Shown: positions 1-5,921, counted from the stretch's first letter. The stretch: 9,442 nucleotides of DNA from Clostridia bacterium (GCA_017416885.1 JAFQAM010000062.1:1-9442); one strand, 5' to 3'. The notes: a model not told the origin generated them from the letters alone. Translations and numbers: made by a program.

Positions 1-1099
1 AAATACGAAGTAGATCCTGATAATCGTCAACGGCTTTGATTACGGCGCATAGGAAAAGTAAAAATTGCGCGTTTTCAAATGGCGTTTCACCGGGCTCTAA
101 AAGATTTACGCCTGTGTTTGTGCAAAGCGACCAGTTATTGTGCTTACCGCTGCCATTGACACCTGCAAAGGGCTTTTCGTGAAGCAGGCACATCATACCG
201 TGCTTTTTAGCCACTCTTTGCATAAGCTCCATTGTGAGCTGATTATGGTCGGTTGCAAGGTTGGTTGTTGTAAAGACGGGCGCAAGCTCGTGCTGACAGG
301 GGGCAACCTCGTTATGCTCGGTTTTAGCGAATACGCCTAATTTCCAAAGCTCCTCATCAAGCTCCAACATAAATGCTTTGATTTGAGGCTTGATTGAGCC
401 GTAATAGTGGTCGTCAAGCTCCTGTCCCTTTGGCGGCTTTGCTCCAAAAAGAGTTCTGCCTGTGTACACAAGGTCAGGTCTTTTATTGAAAAGTGACTTA
501 TCTATAAGAAAATATTCCTGCTCCGGTCCTACTGTTGTTTTAACGGATGTTACATCCTCATTACCAAAGAGCTTTACAATTTTTATGGCAGCCTTACCAA
601 GAACCTCAAGTGAACGAAGAAGCGGTGTTTTTTTATCAAGCGCCTCGCCACCGTATGAGCAAAAGGCGGTTGGAATACATAATGTTGAGTTTTTAATAAA
701 TGCGTAAGAGGTTGGGTCCCAAGCGGTGTAGCCTCTTGCCTCAAATGTGGCGCGAAGTCCGCCTGACGGGAATGAGGATGCGTCGCTTTCGCCCTTTACA
801 AGCTCCTTGCCCTTTAATTCCATAATAACATTTGAATTGTTTACAGGAGAAATAAAGCTATCGTGCTTTTCGGCAGTAATGCCTGTCATTGGCTGGAACC
901 AGTGAGTATAATGTGTCGCTCCCTTTTCAAGAGCCCATTCCTTCATTGCATCCGCCACAATATTAGCTGATGATAAATCAAGGTGCTTTCCGTTTTGAAT
1001 AGTATTCTGGATAGAATTGTAAACCTCCGCAGGAAGTCTTTCCTTCATTACATCGTCATTAAATACCATTGAGCCAAAGATTTTTGAAATATCACTCAT
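1..1099 (-). CDS. glnN: Glutamine synthetase type III, N-terminal half (cut by left edge)
   Basis: Cytoplasmic enzyme that makes glutamine from glutamate, ammonia and ATP. The frame is open from the ATG at 1097-1099 to the left edge, giving about 366 residues; type III enzymes are around 700 residues, so roughly half is present. The protein begins MSDISKIFGSMVFND. It carries GPEQEYF (about residues 191-197), NEVAPCQHELAP (from about 263) and GSGKHNNWS (about 316-324), the metal- and substrate-binding blocks typical of the type III (GlnN) branch rather than GlnA. The visible part ends in AVIKAVDDYQDLLRI, also family-typical. The start is set by AAGGAG (complement of 1106-1111), six bases plus one upstream of the ATG. 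The gene is divergent from the ywaF-like/nrdR operon and has its own consensus promoter. No frameshift is seen. The family call is very secure; the C-terminal half is not in view. Confidence 0.96.
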   Translation of the reverse strand, partial: MSDISKIFGSMVFNDDVMKERLPAEVYNSIQNTIQNGKHLDLSSANIVADAMKEWALEKGATHYTHWFQPMTGITAEKHDSFISPVNNSNVIMELKGKELVKGESDASSFPSGGLRATFEARGYTAWDPTSYAFIKNSTLCIPTAFCSYGGEALDKKTPLLRSLEVLGKAAIKIVKLFGNEDVTSVKTTVGPEQEYFLIDKSLFNKRPDLVYTGRTLFGAKPPKGQELDDHYYGSIKPQIKAFMLELDEELWKLGVFAKTEHNEVAPCQHELAPVFTTTNLATDHNQLTMELMQRVAKKHGMMCLLHEKPFAGVNGSGKHNNWSLCTNTGVNLLEPGETPFENAQFLLFLCAVIKAVDDYQDLLRI

Positions 1100-1150
1100 A
1101 CGCTTCTCCTTAAATAAAATTCAGGTCTTGCCTAAATAAATTATGCTTGA

Positions 1151-1180
1151 ATTATACAACTTTTTATAGTATTTTGTCAA
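1151..1180 (-). promoter_or_regulatory. Sigma-A promoter of glnN
   Basis: On the minus strand, TTGACA (1175-1180) and TATAAT (1151-1156) are separated by 18 bp. Both hexamers match the housekeeping consensus exactly. Transcription would start near 1144 and give a leader of about 45 bases before the glnN ATG. No obvious operator or riboswitch was seen in this leader. Confidence 0.85.
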
Positions 1181-1215
1181 TACCTTTATATATTATATTT
1201 AAAAATAAATATTTG

Positions 1216-1244
1216 TTGCAAAATCATATGTTTTATGGTAAAAT
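1216..1244 (+). promoter_or_regulatory. Sigma-A promoter of the ywaF-like/nrdR operon
   Basis: TTGCAA (1216-1221), a 17-bp spacer and TAAAAT (1239-1244), with a TGG extended -10 at 1236-1238. The predicted transcript starts near 1251, just ahead of the GAGGTGA ribosome site at 1254-1260. The -10 element covers the ATG at 1235, which rules that ATG out as the start of the following gene. Confidence 0.7.
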
Positions 1245-1264
1245 GTTCAGTAAGAGGTGATTTT

Positions 1265-2011
1265 ATGTTCAGCGCTCCTAATAGCGAAACCGCCTGCGGC
1301 ATGTTTACCTTGCCTCACATTATCAGCTTGATTTTATGTGTTGGGGCAATTATTCTTTGTGTTTACCTTTCAAGAAGCATCTCTGAAAAAACGCTTTTAC
1401 TTATAACAAGAATAATGTGCATTGTTTACATTCTATGGGAAGTATGCAAAATTATATTTAAATTTATTATAGGCGACACATATCTTGACCACTGGGTGCC
1501 GCTTTATTATTGCTCACTGTTTATTTACGCGTTGATTTTCCTGTCATTTGGCAGGGGGCGTGTCTATAAGTTAGGTGAAGCCTTTGCTTGCGGCGGATGT
1601 ATTGTAAGTGGACTTGCGTATTTAATTATACCTGCCACATCCTTAATGGATTTTCCTGTTTATCATTTTTTAAGCATACATTCAATGCTATTCCATTCAA
1701 GCATGGTATATCTTGGAATTATGTATATTTATAAGCACAGGGTGGGCTTAAATAAGAAGGATTACTGCTATTATTCAGTATTTGTAGGCGCATTTTTGCT
1801 ACTTTCCTTAATTCTGAATTCAGCATTAAATCAAAATTTTATGATTATTAAAAATCCTGTAAACATTCCAATTGATTTCGTAAATAAAATAGCAAGCTCT
1901 TTGCCTTGGCTATATACGGTGATGGCGATTTTATTATATTTGACGGTTCCGTTTTTTGCAGTAAAGTTAGCTTTATTTATTATAAAAAGATTTAAAAATA
2001 AACACATATGA
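1265..2011 (+). CDS. YwaF-family (TIGR02206-like) integral membrane protein
   Basis: Protein of 248 residues that is almost entirely membrane-embedded, with about seven hydrophobic helices (roughly residues 19-35, 44-67, 80-95, 107-124, 138-156, 170-187 and 216-242). The HWVPLYYCSL block at about 76-85 and an LPH motif before helix 1 (16-18) match the pattern of the YwaF/TP0381 family, where a W-x-P-L-H-x-C-type motif lies at this point. The family has no settled function. The start at 1265 is preferred over the in-frame ATG at 1235: GAGGTGA (1254-1260) sits four bases before it, and the upstream ATG falls inside the promoter -10. It is first in an operon with nrdR, whose ribosome site overlaps this gene's TGA stop. 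The cotranscription need not mean a shared role. The last residues (KRFKNKH) are basic and probably cytoplasmic. Confidence 0.8.
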   Translation: MFSAPNSETACGMFTLPHIISLILCVGAIILCVYLSRSISEKTLLLITRIMCIVYILWEVCKIIFKFIIGDTYLDHWVPLYYCSLFIYALIFLSFGRGRVYKLGEAFACGGCIVSGLAYLIIPATSLMDFPVYHFLSIHSMLFHSSMVYLGIMYIYKHRVGLNKKDYCYYSVFVGAFLLLSLILNSALNQNFMIIKNPVNIPIDFVNKIASSLPWLYTVMAILLYLTVPFFAVKLALFIIKRFKNKHI

Positions 2012-2020
2012 GGTGATTTT

Positions 2021-2464
2021 ATGAAATGTCCGTACTGCGGTTGTCCTGAAAGCAAGGTTATTGACTCTCGTTCAATCGAGGAAAATTCAAGCATTCGCCG
2101 TCGCCGTGAGTGCTTAAAATGTCAGGCAAGATTTAATACATTTGAAACAGTAGAAACCATTCAGATTATGGTTAAAAAGAAGGACGGCAGCCGTGAATAC
2201 TTTGACAAGACAAAAATGCTTGCGGGTATCGTTAAGGCTTGTCAAAAGCGTCCTGTTGACTCCATAAAAATTGCAAACAAGGTTGAAAGCGACATTTATA
2301 ATTCAATGAAGCAAGAAATTTCCTCACAGGAAATCGGCGAAATGATTATGAAAGAATTAAAGGATGCGGATGCGGTAGCATATGTGCGCTTTGCTTCAAT
2401 CTATCGCGATTTTCAGGATGTTGAAACATTTATGAATGAATTGAGGAACTTTTTGAAGCTTTAG
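2021..2464 (+). CDS. nrdR: Transcriptional repressor NrdR
   Basis: Cytoplasmic zinc- and nucleotide-binding repressor of ribonucleotide reductase genes. The 147-residue length is normal for NrdR. An N-terminal zinc ribbon is formed by C3-x2-C6 and C31-x2-C34 around the conserved VIDSR and RRRREC blocks. An ATP-cone fills about residues 49-139 (MVKKKDGSREYFD, then the family signature VAYVRFASIYRDF at about 119-131). The ATP-cone senses ATP/dATP and switches DNA binding. The start is fixed by GAGGTGA (2010-2016), which overlaps the TGA of the ywaF-like gene. The 14 bases GAGGTGATTTTATG are identical to those at that gene's own start. No ribonucleotide reductase gene or clear pair of NrdR boxes is present in the window, so the targets lie elsewhere. 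The 3' side runs into a hairpin-repeat region rather than a standard T-tailed terminator. Confidence 0.96.
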   Translation: MKCPYCGCPESKVIDSRSIEENSSIRRRRECLKCQARFNTFETVETIQIMVKKKDGSREYFDKTKMLAGIVKACQKRPVDSIKIANKVESDIYNSMKQEISSQEIGEMIMKELKDADAVAYVRFASIYRDFQDVETFMNELRNFLKL

Positions 2465-2481
2465 CAATAAATCGCAGGTAA

Positions 2482-2505
2482 TAGGGTGTAGGGTGTAGGA
2501 TGTAG
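2482..2505 (+). repeat. Heptamer tandem repeat (TAGGGTG), left border of hairpin array
   Basis: Three and a half tandem 7-mers: TAGGGTG, TAGGGTG, TAGGATG, TAG. The same series (TAGGGTG, TAGGATG, TAGGAG) recurs on the far side of the hairpin array at 2656-2676, so the array is bracketed by direct heptamer repeats. Non-coding; function unknown. Confidence 0.8.
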
Positions 2506-2512
2506 TCCTCTC

Positions 2513-2652
2513 ATTTTGCGAAGCAAAATATATCGAAAATCGCAAAGCGATTTATATCGAAACTGCAAAGCAGTTATATCGAAATTGCGAAGCAATTATT
2601 ACGAAGTAACAAGGTTATGCGTAGCAGGTTCTTATATCGAGTGCGAAGCGCA
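2513..2652. repeat. Array of seven mini-hairpins with 3-base loops and ATATCGA spacers
   Basis: Intergenic, after nrdR. Perfect stems with 3-base loops: 2513-2529 (7 bp, loop GAA), 2537-2553 (7 bp, AAA), 2561-2575 (6 bp, AAA), 2583-2597 (6 bp, GAA), 2599-2609 (4 bp, GAA). A degenerate unit with a TGC/GCA core and GTA loop follows at about 2611-2633, and a short one with CGAAG at 2641-2652. The spacer ATATCGA occurs exactly at 2530, 2554, 2576 and 2634. Stem sequences differ from unit to unit while both arms of each stem stay complementary. Every stem closes on C-loop-G, and five of the seven loops are GNA. There is no T-run, so it is not a standard terminator. It encodes nothing evident. Its role, or whether it is mobile, is unknown. 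Confidence 0.85.
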
Positions 2653-2655
2653 GTT

Positions 2656-2676
2656 TAGGGTGTAGGATGTAGGAGA
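2656..2676 (+). repeat. Heptamer repeat, right border of hairpin array
   Basis: TAGGGTG, TAGGATG and TAGGAGA in tandem, nearly the same as 2482-2505. The TAGGATG at 2663-2669 can also pair with CATCCTA at 2688-2694. On the opposite strand, 2721-2754 contains TAGAATG, TAGGAAG and TAGGATT, so inverted copies follow. Confidence 0.7.
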
Positions 2677-2720
2677 TTAGATATATGCATCCTAACACAC
2701 AAATATCAGTAATGTAGCCA

Positions 2721-2754
2721 CCTAAATCCTATATCTCGCTTCCTACATTCTAAA
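2721..2754 (-). repeat. Inverted, degenerate copies of the TAGGATG heptamer
   Basis: Read on the minus strand, this stretch gives TAGAATG and TAGGAAG in tandem and then, after seven bases, TAGGATT and TAGG. It mirrors the plus-strand heptamers at 2482 and 2656. It ends just before the B12 riboswitch core and may mark the edge of the repeat element. Confidence 0.45.
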
Positions 2755-2771
2755 TAGAAAAACAAGCACAA

Positions 2772-2904
2772 GAAGGGGAAAGAGCGGTGAAAATCCGTCA
2801 CAGCAGTCACTACGGTTAAAGTCCGAATGCCGTTTTTGTGTTTAGCATATATGCTATGGTAAAATACTCTTGGGCAATGAAGAGGAAAAGACCGAATGAT
2901 ACGC
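2772..2904 (+). ncRNA. Cobalamin (B12) riboswitch
   Basis: The conserved core of the cobalamin aptamer is readable in order: GGGGAA (2775-2780), GGTGAAAATCC (2786-2796, the P5 hairpin with loop L5), ACAG then TCACTACGGT (2800-2816, P6/B12-box region) and AAGTCCGAATGCC (2819-2831). A second, similar GACCGAATGATAC at 2890-2902 may be the true 3' end if the intervening 60 bases are a variable arm. The 3' boundary is therefore uncertain (2832 or about 2904), and the 5' P1/P2 strands are not clear. A possible P13 hairpin pairs ACGCA (2901-2905) with TGCGT (2921-2925). Its loop has ATTTT (2906-2910), complementary to AAAAT in L5 (2790-2794), as expected for the L5-L13 kissing contact. Located in the leader of the DUF4430 lipoprotein. 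No T-tailed terminator lies between, so translational control is more likely than attenuation (inference). Confidence 0.82.
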
Positions 2905-2985
2905 AATTTTTGATGTTTTGTGCGTGTTTATTCTCTCATATTTTATCTTGTAAAGCAAAATTAAATAAAATAGGAGAAAAGAAAA

Positions 2986-3408
2986 ATGAAAAGGACTTTA
3001 TCAATTACTTTAACACTTTTAATGCTCATTATGTCACTTTTTGTTGTGTCCTGTGTGGATAAAGACGGTGGCGGACAAGGTGATATGCTTTATACCGAGG
3101 ATACAACTCTTGGTACAGGCGACACTACCTTTACGCTTATTGTTGAGCATGTGAACGACAAAAAGGTTACATTTACTGTAAACACAAACAAAACAATTCT
3201 TTCCGACGCTTTGGTTGAGGTTGGTATTTTAGAGGGACACGATGATACATACGGTCTTTATGTAGATGCAGTTAACGGTGTAACTCACGATTACAAAACC
3301 GATAAAACCTATTGGGCAATCTATGAGGGCGAAAGCTATGCAAATACCGGTATTGACGGTATCACAATTGTAAACGGCGCAACCTATAAGTTAGTTGCTT
3401 CAAAATAA
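2986..3408 (+). CDS. DUF4430 lipoprotein under B12 control, putative cobalamin-binding
   Basis: Predicted lipoprotein of 140 residues anchored outside the cell. A signal peptide (MKRT, then hydrophobic residues 5-21) ends in the lipobox V20-V21-S22-C23, with C23 as the lipidated residue. After a Gly/Asp/Thr-rich linker (24-48), residues about 59-137 match DUF4430: TILSDALVEVG (70-80), YGLYVDAVNG (89-98), YWAIYEGE (109-116) and a final G-A-T-Y-K-L strand. DUF4430 resembles the C-terminal domain of transcobalamin and intrinsic factor. With a B12 riboswitch directly upstream, a role in capturing cobalamin or a precursor at the surface is a reasonable inference, but no binding is shown. There is no ABC transporter beside it, so a partner would be elsewhere. 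The start is set by AGGAG (2972-2976), nine bases before the ATG. A strong terminator follows, so it is a single-gene transcript. Confidence 0.85.
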   Translation: MKRTLSITLTLLMLIMSLFVVSCVDKDGGGQGDMLYTEDTTLGTGDTTFTLIVEHVNDKKVTFTVNTNKTILSDALVEVGILEGHDDTYGLYVDAVNGVTHDYKTDKTYWAIYEGESYANTGIDGITIVNGATYKLVASK

Positions 3409-3427
3409 TCAAGCACACTAAAACATC

Positions 3428-3460
3428 AAAAAAGCTTGCTTAGGCAAGCTTTTTCTTTTT
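3428..3460 (+). terminator. Rho-independent terminator after the DUF4430 gene
   Basis: GCTTGC (3434-3439), loop TTAG, GCAAGC (3444-3449), extended by A/T pairs to about 11 bp and followed by a T-rich tail (3450-3460). It lies 20 bases after the lipoprotein stop. Confidence 0.92.
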
Positions 3461-3485
3461 GACTGTAAAATTTTAGGCTAAGGTC

Positions 3486-3514
3486 TTTATATTTGGAAAT
3501 TTTTATGCTATACT
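3486..3514 (+). promoter_or_regulatory. Probable promoter of the MazG-like gene
   Basis: Extended -10 TGCTATACT (TATACT at 3509-3514) with a weak -35 TTTATA (3486-3491) at 17 bp. It lies between the preceding terminator and the GAGGT ribosome site (3535-3539). Confidence 0.6.
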
Positions 3515-3546
3515 GTTGATATAAAAACTAATATGAGGTAGAAAAA

Positions 3547-3882
3547 ATGACTATAAACGAATATCAGGAATTAGCAATGCGTACATTAAACACAAAGCTA
3601 ACAAAAAAAGATGTGCTTATTAACAGTGTAATGGGCTTATGCGGTGAGTCGGGAGAGGCAATTGACATTGTAAAGAAATGGTTTGCTCACGGTCATGAGC
3701 TTAATAAGGAAGGCTTAATAAAGGAGCTTGGCGATATTGCCTGGTATTTAGCAGAGGCAGCCACCGCCTTGGATATCTCTCTTGAGGAAATTTTGCAGGG
3801 AAATATTGATAAATTAAAGAAAAGATATCCCGATGGCTTTGACACACAAAAATCCATTATTCGTTTAGATGGGGATTTATAA
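3547..3882 (+). CDS. MazG-like nucleotide pyrophosphohydrolase
   Basis: Small cytoplasmic all-alpha NTP pyrophosphohydrolase, a class that hydrolyses (d)NTPs to the monophosphate and pyrophosphate, often to clear non-canonical nucleotides. The 111-residue length fits single-domain members. The metal-binding pattern is present: E34-x2-E37 in LCGESGEAIDIVKKW and E60-x2-D63 in LIKELGDIAWYLAEAA. The conserved C-terminal N-x-DKLKKRYPDGF (about 86-98) also matches. The substrate cannot be told from sequence. GAGGT (3535-3539) lies seven bases before the ATG. The gene has its own promoter and is followed by a bidirectional terminator, so it is probably monocistronic. It is convergent with the LRR-type regulator gene. 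Confidence 0.88.
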   Translation: MTINEYQELAMRTLNTKLTKKDVLINSVMGLCGESGEAIDIVKKWFAHGHELNKEGLIKELGDIAWYLAEAATALDISLEEILQGNIDKLKKRYPDGFDTQKSIIRLDGDL

Positions 3883-3884
3883 TT

Positions 3885-3924
3885 AAAAATCACTTATGAT
3901 TCTGCAATCATAAGTGATTTTTTT
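3885..3924. terminator. Bidirectional terminator between convergent genes
   Basis: A perfect 17-bp stem (3885-3901 with 3906-3922), loop CTGC, with A-runs on the left and T-runs on the right, so it gives a T-tail on both strands. It serves the MazG-like gene (plus) and the HTH-LRR gene (minus). The latter's TAA stop (3923-3925) is at the edge of the hairpin. Confidence 0.95.
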
Positions 3925-5818
3925 AATAATCTAATTTTTGTCCAAAGTAAGCATATTTGTTTCCAACAAAGGATTGCTCCCATGTGTCTTGCTGCTTGTC
4001 AGCTTCAAAATAAACTGTGGTTACAGAATTAGCTATCAACGCATTTGCTTCAATACAAATAATTTCCTTTGGAACATATACGCTTTTAATTCTTGTGTTG
4101 GGGCTACCGCCCATAGCAAAATTTTTAGCTATTGTGTAGTTTTTTCCGTTAAAGCTTCTTGGTAATCTTATTTCAGGATTTGAGCCAACATACATAATTA
4201 AATACACGGTATCGTTTACTGTGGCAAAGACAAAGCCGTCCTCTGTTTTTGTAATGTCGCTTGGCTCGTCCTTACTTTTATGAATGATTTTTGCATATTC
4301 TGCAACTCCTCCTAAATCGTGCTGGGAGCCAATGCTTACTCCGTTGTGCTCAGCATAAATCTCACAAAGGTGGTAGCAGCTATTAAAGGAGCCATATGGC
4401 ACTGATGCTCTTACATAAATATTAACGGTTGTTAAATAATAGCAGAATGAAAACGCGTCCTTTTCAAGCGCGGTACAATCTATCTGAGCATATTCAAGCC
4501 CTGTATTATAAAAGGCTCTTGCGCCTATGCTTCTTATCCCATTTGTATCGGGCTCCATAGTAAGCCTTTTTATTGATGAGCAATTTTCAAAGACCGAGCT
4601 ATTTACATAATAAATGTCGGATGTAAGGTGTACCTCGGTAAGCAATTCATCATTAAGATACATATTGTATGGATATTGAAATATTGTTTTGCCTTCCATT
4701 ACAGCCATAACCGGTGAAACCTGACACCAGGCTTTTAAGTCGTAAATATAAACTCTTGTGATATTAACACATGATATAAATGTATCATCAAATATCTTTC
4801 TTAGTGTTGTTGGGAGCTTAACCTCTGTGAGCTGAGGACAGTTAATATTGCGAATTTCAGTCACTCCCTCGGGGATAATCAATGTTTTTGCGTTCTCAGA
4901 TGAAAGTCCCCTTACCGTAGTGACAGGATATTTTTTATTGTCATCAGACGATACATAGTATGGACTTATGGAAATAATCTCCTCATTACCTGTATATCCC
5001 GAAACATATGCTATTTCTTTTTTTATGGTGTACTCTATTCCTTCGGTGTATTGACTTTTTTGACATCTTATGCATCTTTCGTTTTCATAGGTGTGCCCTA
5101 AAGCCAATGCGCCTTGACGGTAAAATTCGCTATGGCATTTATAACAGCTTGTGTATTCCACCTCGTCGTCAACACAAGTGGCAGGCGTCTTTGTAAACCA
5201 ACGATTATTCTTGTCATGCTCCTCTACAATATCCCCGTCCTTTGTTTCCTTTTTCTCGCATTTATTGCATTCACGCTCTAAGGTTTGTGGGATTAAGCAA
5301 TTGCCGTTATCAGTAACAGTCCATTCGGTCCAATCGTGATTGCAAGCAATAATGTCGGTGCTTGTATCGGTGCTTGTATCAGTAAAAATGTCGCTATCTG
5401 TGTCGGTATTATCAGAATATTTATCTCTATTTGTTATTCCAATTATGATTAAAACAGAGGCAAGTATAATAGTAACAATAGATACAGTGATAATTAAAAG
5501 CAAGACTTTTCTTTCAGGCTGTTTATCCTGTACAGTTATTTGATTTTCCTTTTCATCTGTTATGACTTCTTTTGTAGCTTGTTCAAAATTGATGTTTTCG
5601 TTAAAATATGCATTTAAATCAATAGAATCATCAAGTAAAAGATCATATGAAATATCAAGAATTTCCGCAAGCCTTTCAATTTTATTAAATTCAGGTGTGT
5701 TCAGGTCTGCTTCCCACTTATAGATTGTTTGACGGGACACGCCCATCTTTTTTGCTAATCGGTCCTGTGAGATTTTGCGCTTTTTTCTCATAAACACAAT
5801 CTTTTCAGAAAATTTCAT
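3923..5818 (-). CDS. XRE-family HTH protein with one TM helix and extracellular leucine-rich repeats
   Basis: Protein of 631 residues, predicted N-terminus inside. Residues 5-60 are an XRE/HTH_3 DNA-binding domain (ISQDRLAKKMGVSRQTIYKWE). Residues 104-128 are one strong TM helix. Residues 131-156 are an Asp/Thr/Ser-rich linker. Residues 158-255 hold two Cys/His-rich units (CNHDWTEWTVT, C184-x2-C187; then C225-x2-C228, ALGHTY, C249-x2-C252), a pattern seen in clostridial surface proteins. From about 280 to 610 there are BspA-type (LRR_5) repeats, for example IIPEGVTEIRN, LPTTLRKIFDDTFISC, VFENCSSIKRLTM and ARAFYNTGLEYAQI. The likely role is a membrane-tethered regulator sensing something outside (inference); ligand and targets are unknown. 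AAAGGAA (5828-5834) precedes the ATG by nine bases. It has its own promoter, and a terminator separates it from the upstream XRE gene. Frame is intact. An alternative is a surface protein that merely borrowed an HTH. Confidence 0.85.
   Translation of the reverse strand: MKFSEKIVFMRKKRKISQDRLAKKMGVSRQTIYKWEADLNTPEFNKIERLAEILDISYDLLLDDSIDLNAYFNENINFEQATKEVITDEKENQITVQDKQPERKVLLLIITVSIVTIILASVLIIIGITNRDKYSDNTDTDSDIFTDTSTDTSTDIIACNHDWTEWTVTDNGNCLIPQTLERECNKCEKKETKDGDIVEEHDKNNRWFTKTPATCVDDEVEYTSCYKCHSEFYRQGALALGHTYENERCIRCQKSQYTEGIEYTIKKEIAYVSGYTGNEEIISISPYYVSSDDNKKYPVTTVRGLSSENAKTLIIPEGVTEIRNINCPQLTEVKLPTTLRKIFDDTFISCVNITRVYIYDLKAWCQVSPVMAVMEGKTIFQYPYNMYLNDELLTEVHLTSDIYYVNSSVFENCSSIKRLTMEPDTNGIRSIGARAFYNTGLEYAQIDCTALEKDAFSFCYYLTTVNIYVRASVPYGSFNSCYHLCEIYAEHNGVSIGSQHDLGGVAEYAKIIHKSKDEPSDITKTEDGFVFATVNDTVYLIMYVGSNPEIRLPRSFNGKNYTIAKNFAMGGSPNTRIKSVYVPKEIICIEANALIANSVTTVYFEADKQQDTWEQSFVGNKYAYFGQKLDY
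5355..5378 (-). repeat. 12-bp tandem repeat in the linker of the HTH-LRR gene
   Basis: TCGGTGCTTGTA occurs twice in tandem, with a degenerate third copy beginning at 5379. It encodes the Thr/Asp/Ser repeats of the linker just outside the TM helix. In-frame length variation is possible here. Confidence 0.75.
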
Positions 5819-5848
5819 TTACCACCGTTCCTTTCGTGTTTACTATGA

Positions 5849-5877
5849 ATTTTAGCACATTAACATAGAAATTTCAA
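5849..5877 (-). promoter_or_regulatory. Promoter of the HTH-LRR gene
   Basis: On the minus strand, TTGAAA (5872-5877), 17 bp and TAAAAT (5849-5854) with a TGC extended -10. Transcription would start near 5842. A short inverted repeat (CTATG 5843-5847, CATAG 5864-5868) spans the spacer and -10 and could be an operator, though the arms are only 5 bp. Confidence 0.7.
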
Positions 5878-5895
5878 CAAGGGCACGGATTTTTC

Positions 5896-5916
5896 TTGTA
5901 AACCTCAGGTTTACAA
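5896..5916. promoter_or_regulatory. Perfect inverted repeat upstream of the HTH-LRR promoter, candidate operator
   Basis: Arms TTGTAAACCT (5896-5905) and AGGTTTACAA (5907-5916) around one central C: 10 bp per arm with no mismatch. Its centre is about 64 bp upstream of the predicted start of the HTH-LRR transcript, a position typical of activator sites. It is separate from the terminator at 5922-5955. Symmetric sites of this size suit dimeric HTH regulators. Which protein binds is unknown. Confidence 0.55.
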
Positions 5917-5921
5917 AATGT

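Noticed and set aside
140..707. Plus-strand open frames at 140-340 and 462-707
   Set aside because: Antisense shadows of the glnN reading frame, which is continuous here and carries family motifs.
2513..2652. CRISPR array
   Set aside because: The repeated part is only about 7 bases (ATATCGA), units are 22-24 bases, and the intervening sequences are self-complementary hairpins rather than unique spacers. No cas gene is nearby.
2513..2652. Rho-independent terminator of nrdR
   Set aside because: Several hairpins exist, but none is followed by a T-run.
2695..2715. NrdR box
   Set aside because: ACACACAAATATC is only loosely like half of a box, is not symmetric, and no ribonucleotide reductase gene is next to it.
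2706..2906. Minus-strand open frame of 66 codons
   Set aside because: Antisense to the riboswitch and repeats; no family features and no ribosome site seen.
2838..3062. Plus-strand open frame of 74 codons
   Set aside because: It overlaps the riboswitch and the signal-peptide part of the lipoprotein in another frame, has no ribosome site, and encodes nothing recognisable.
5008..5543. Three plus-strand open frames opposite the HTH-LRR gene
   Set aside because: Antisense to conserved domain sequence; composition follows the complementary codons.
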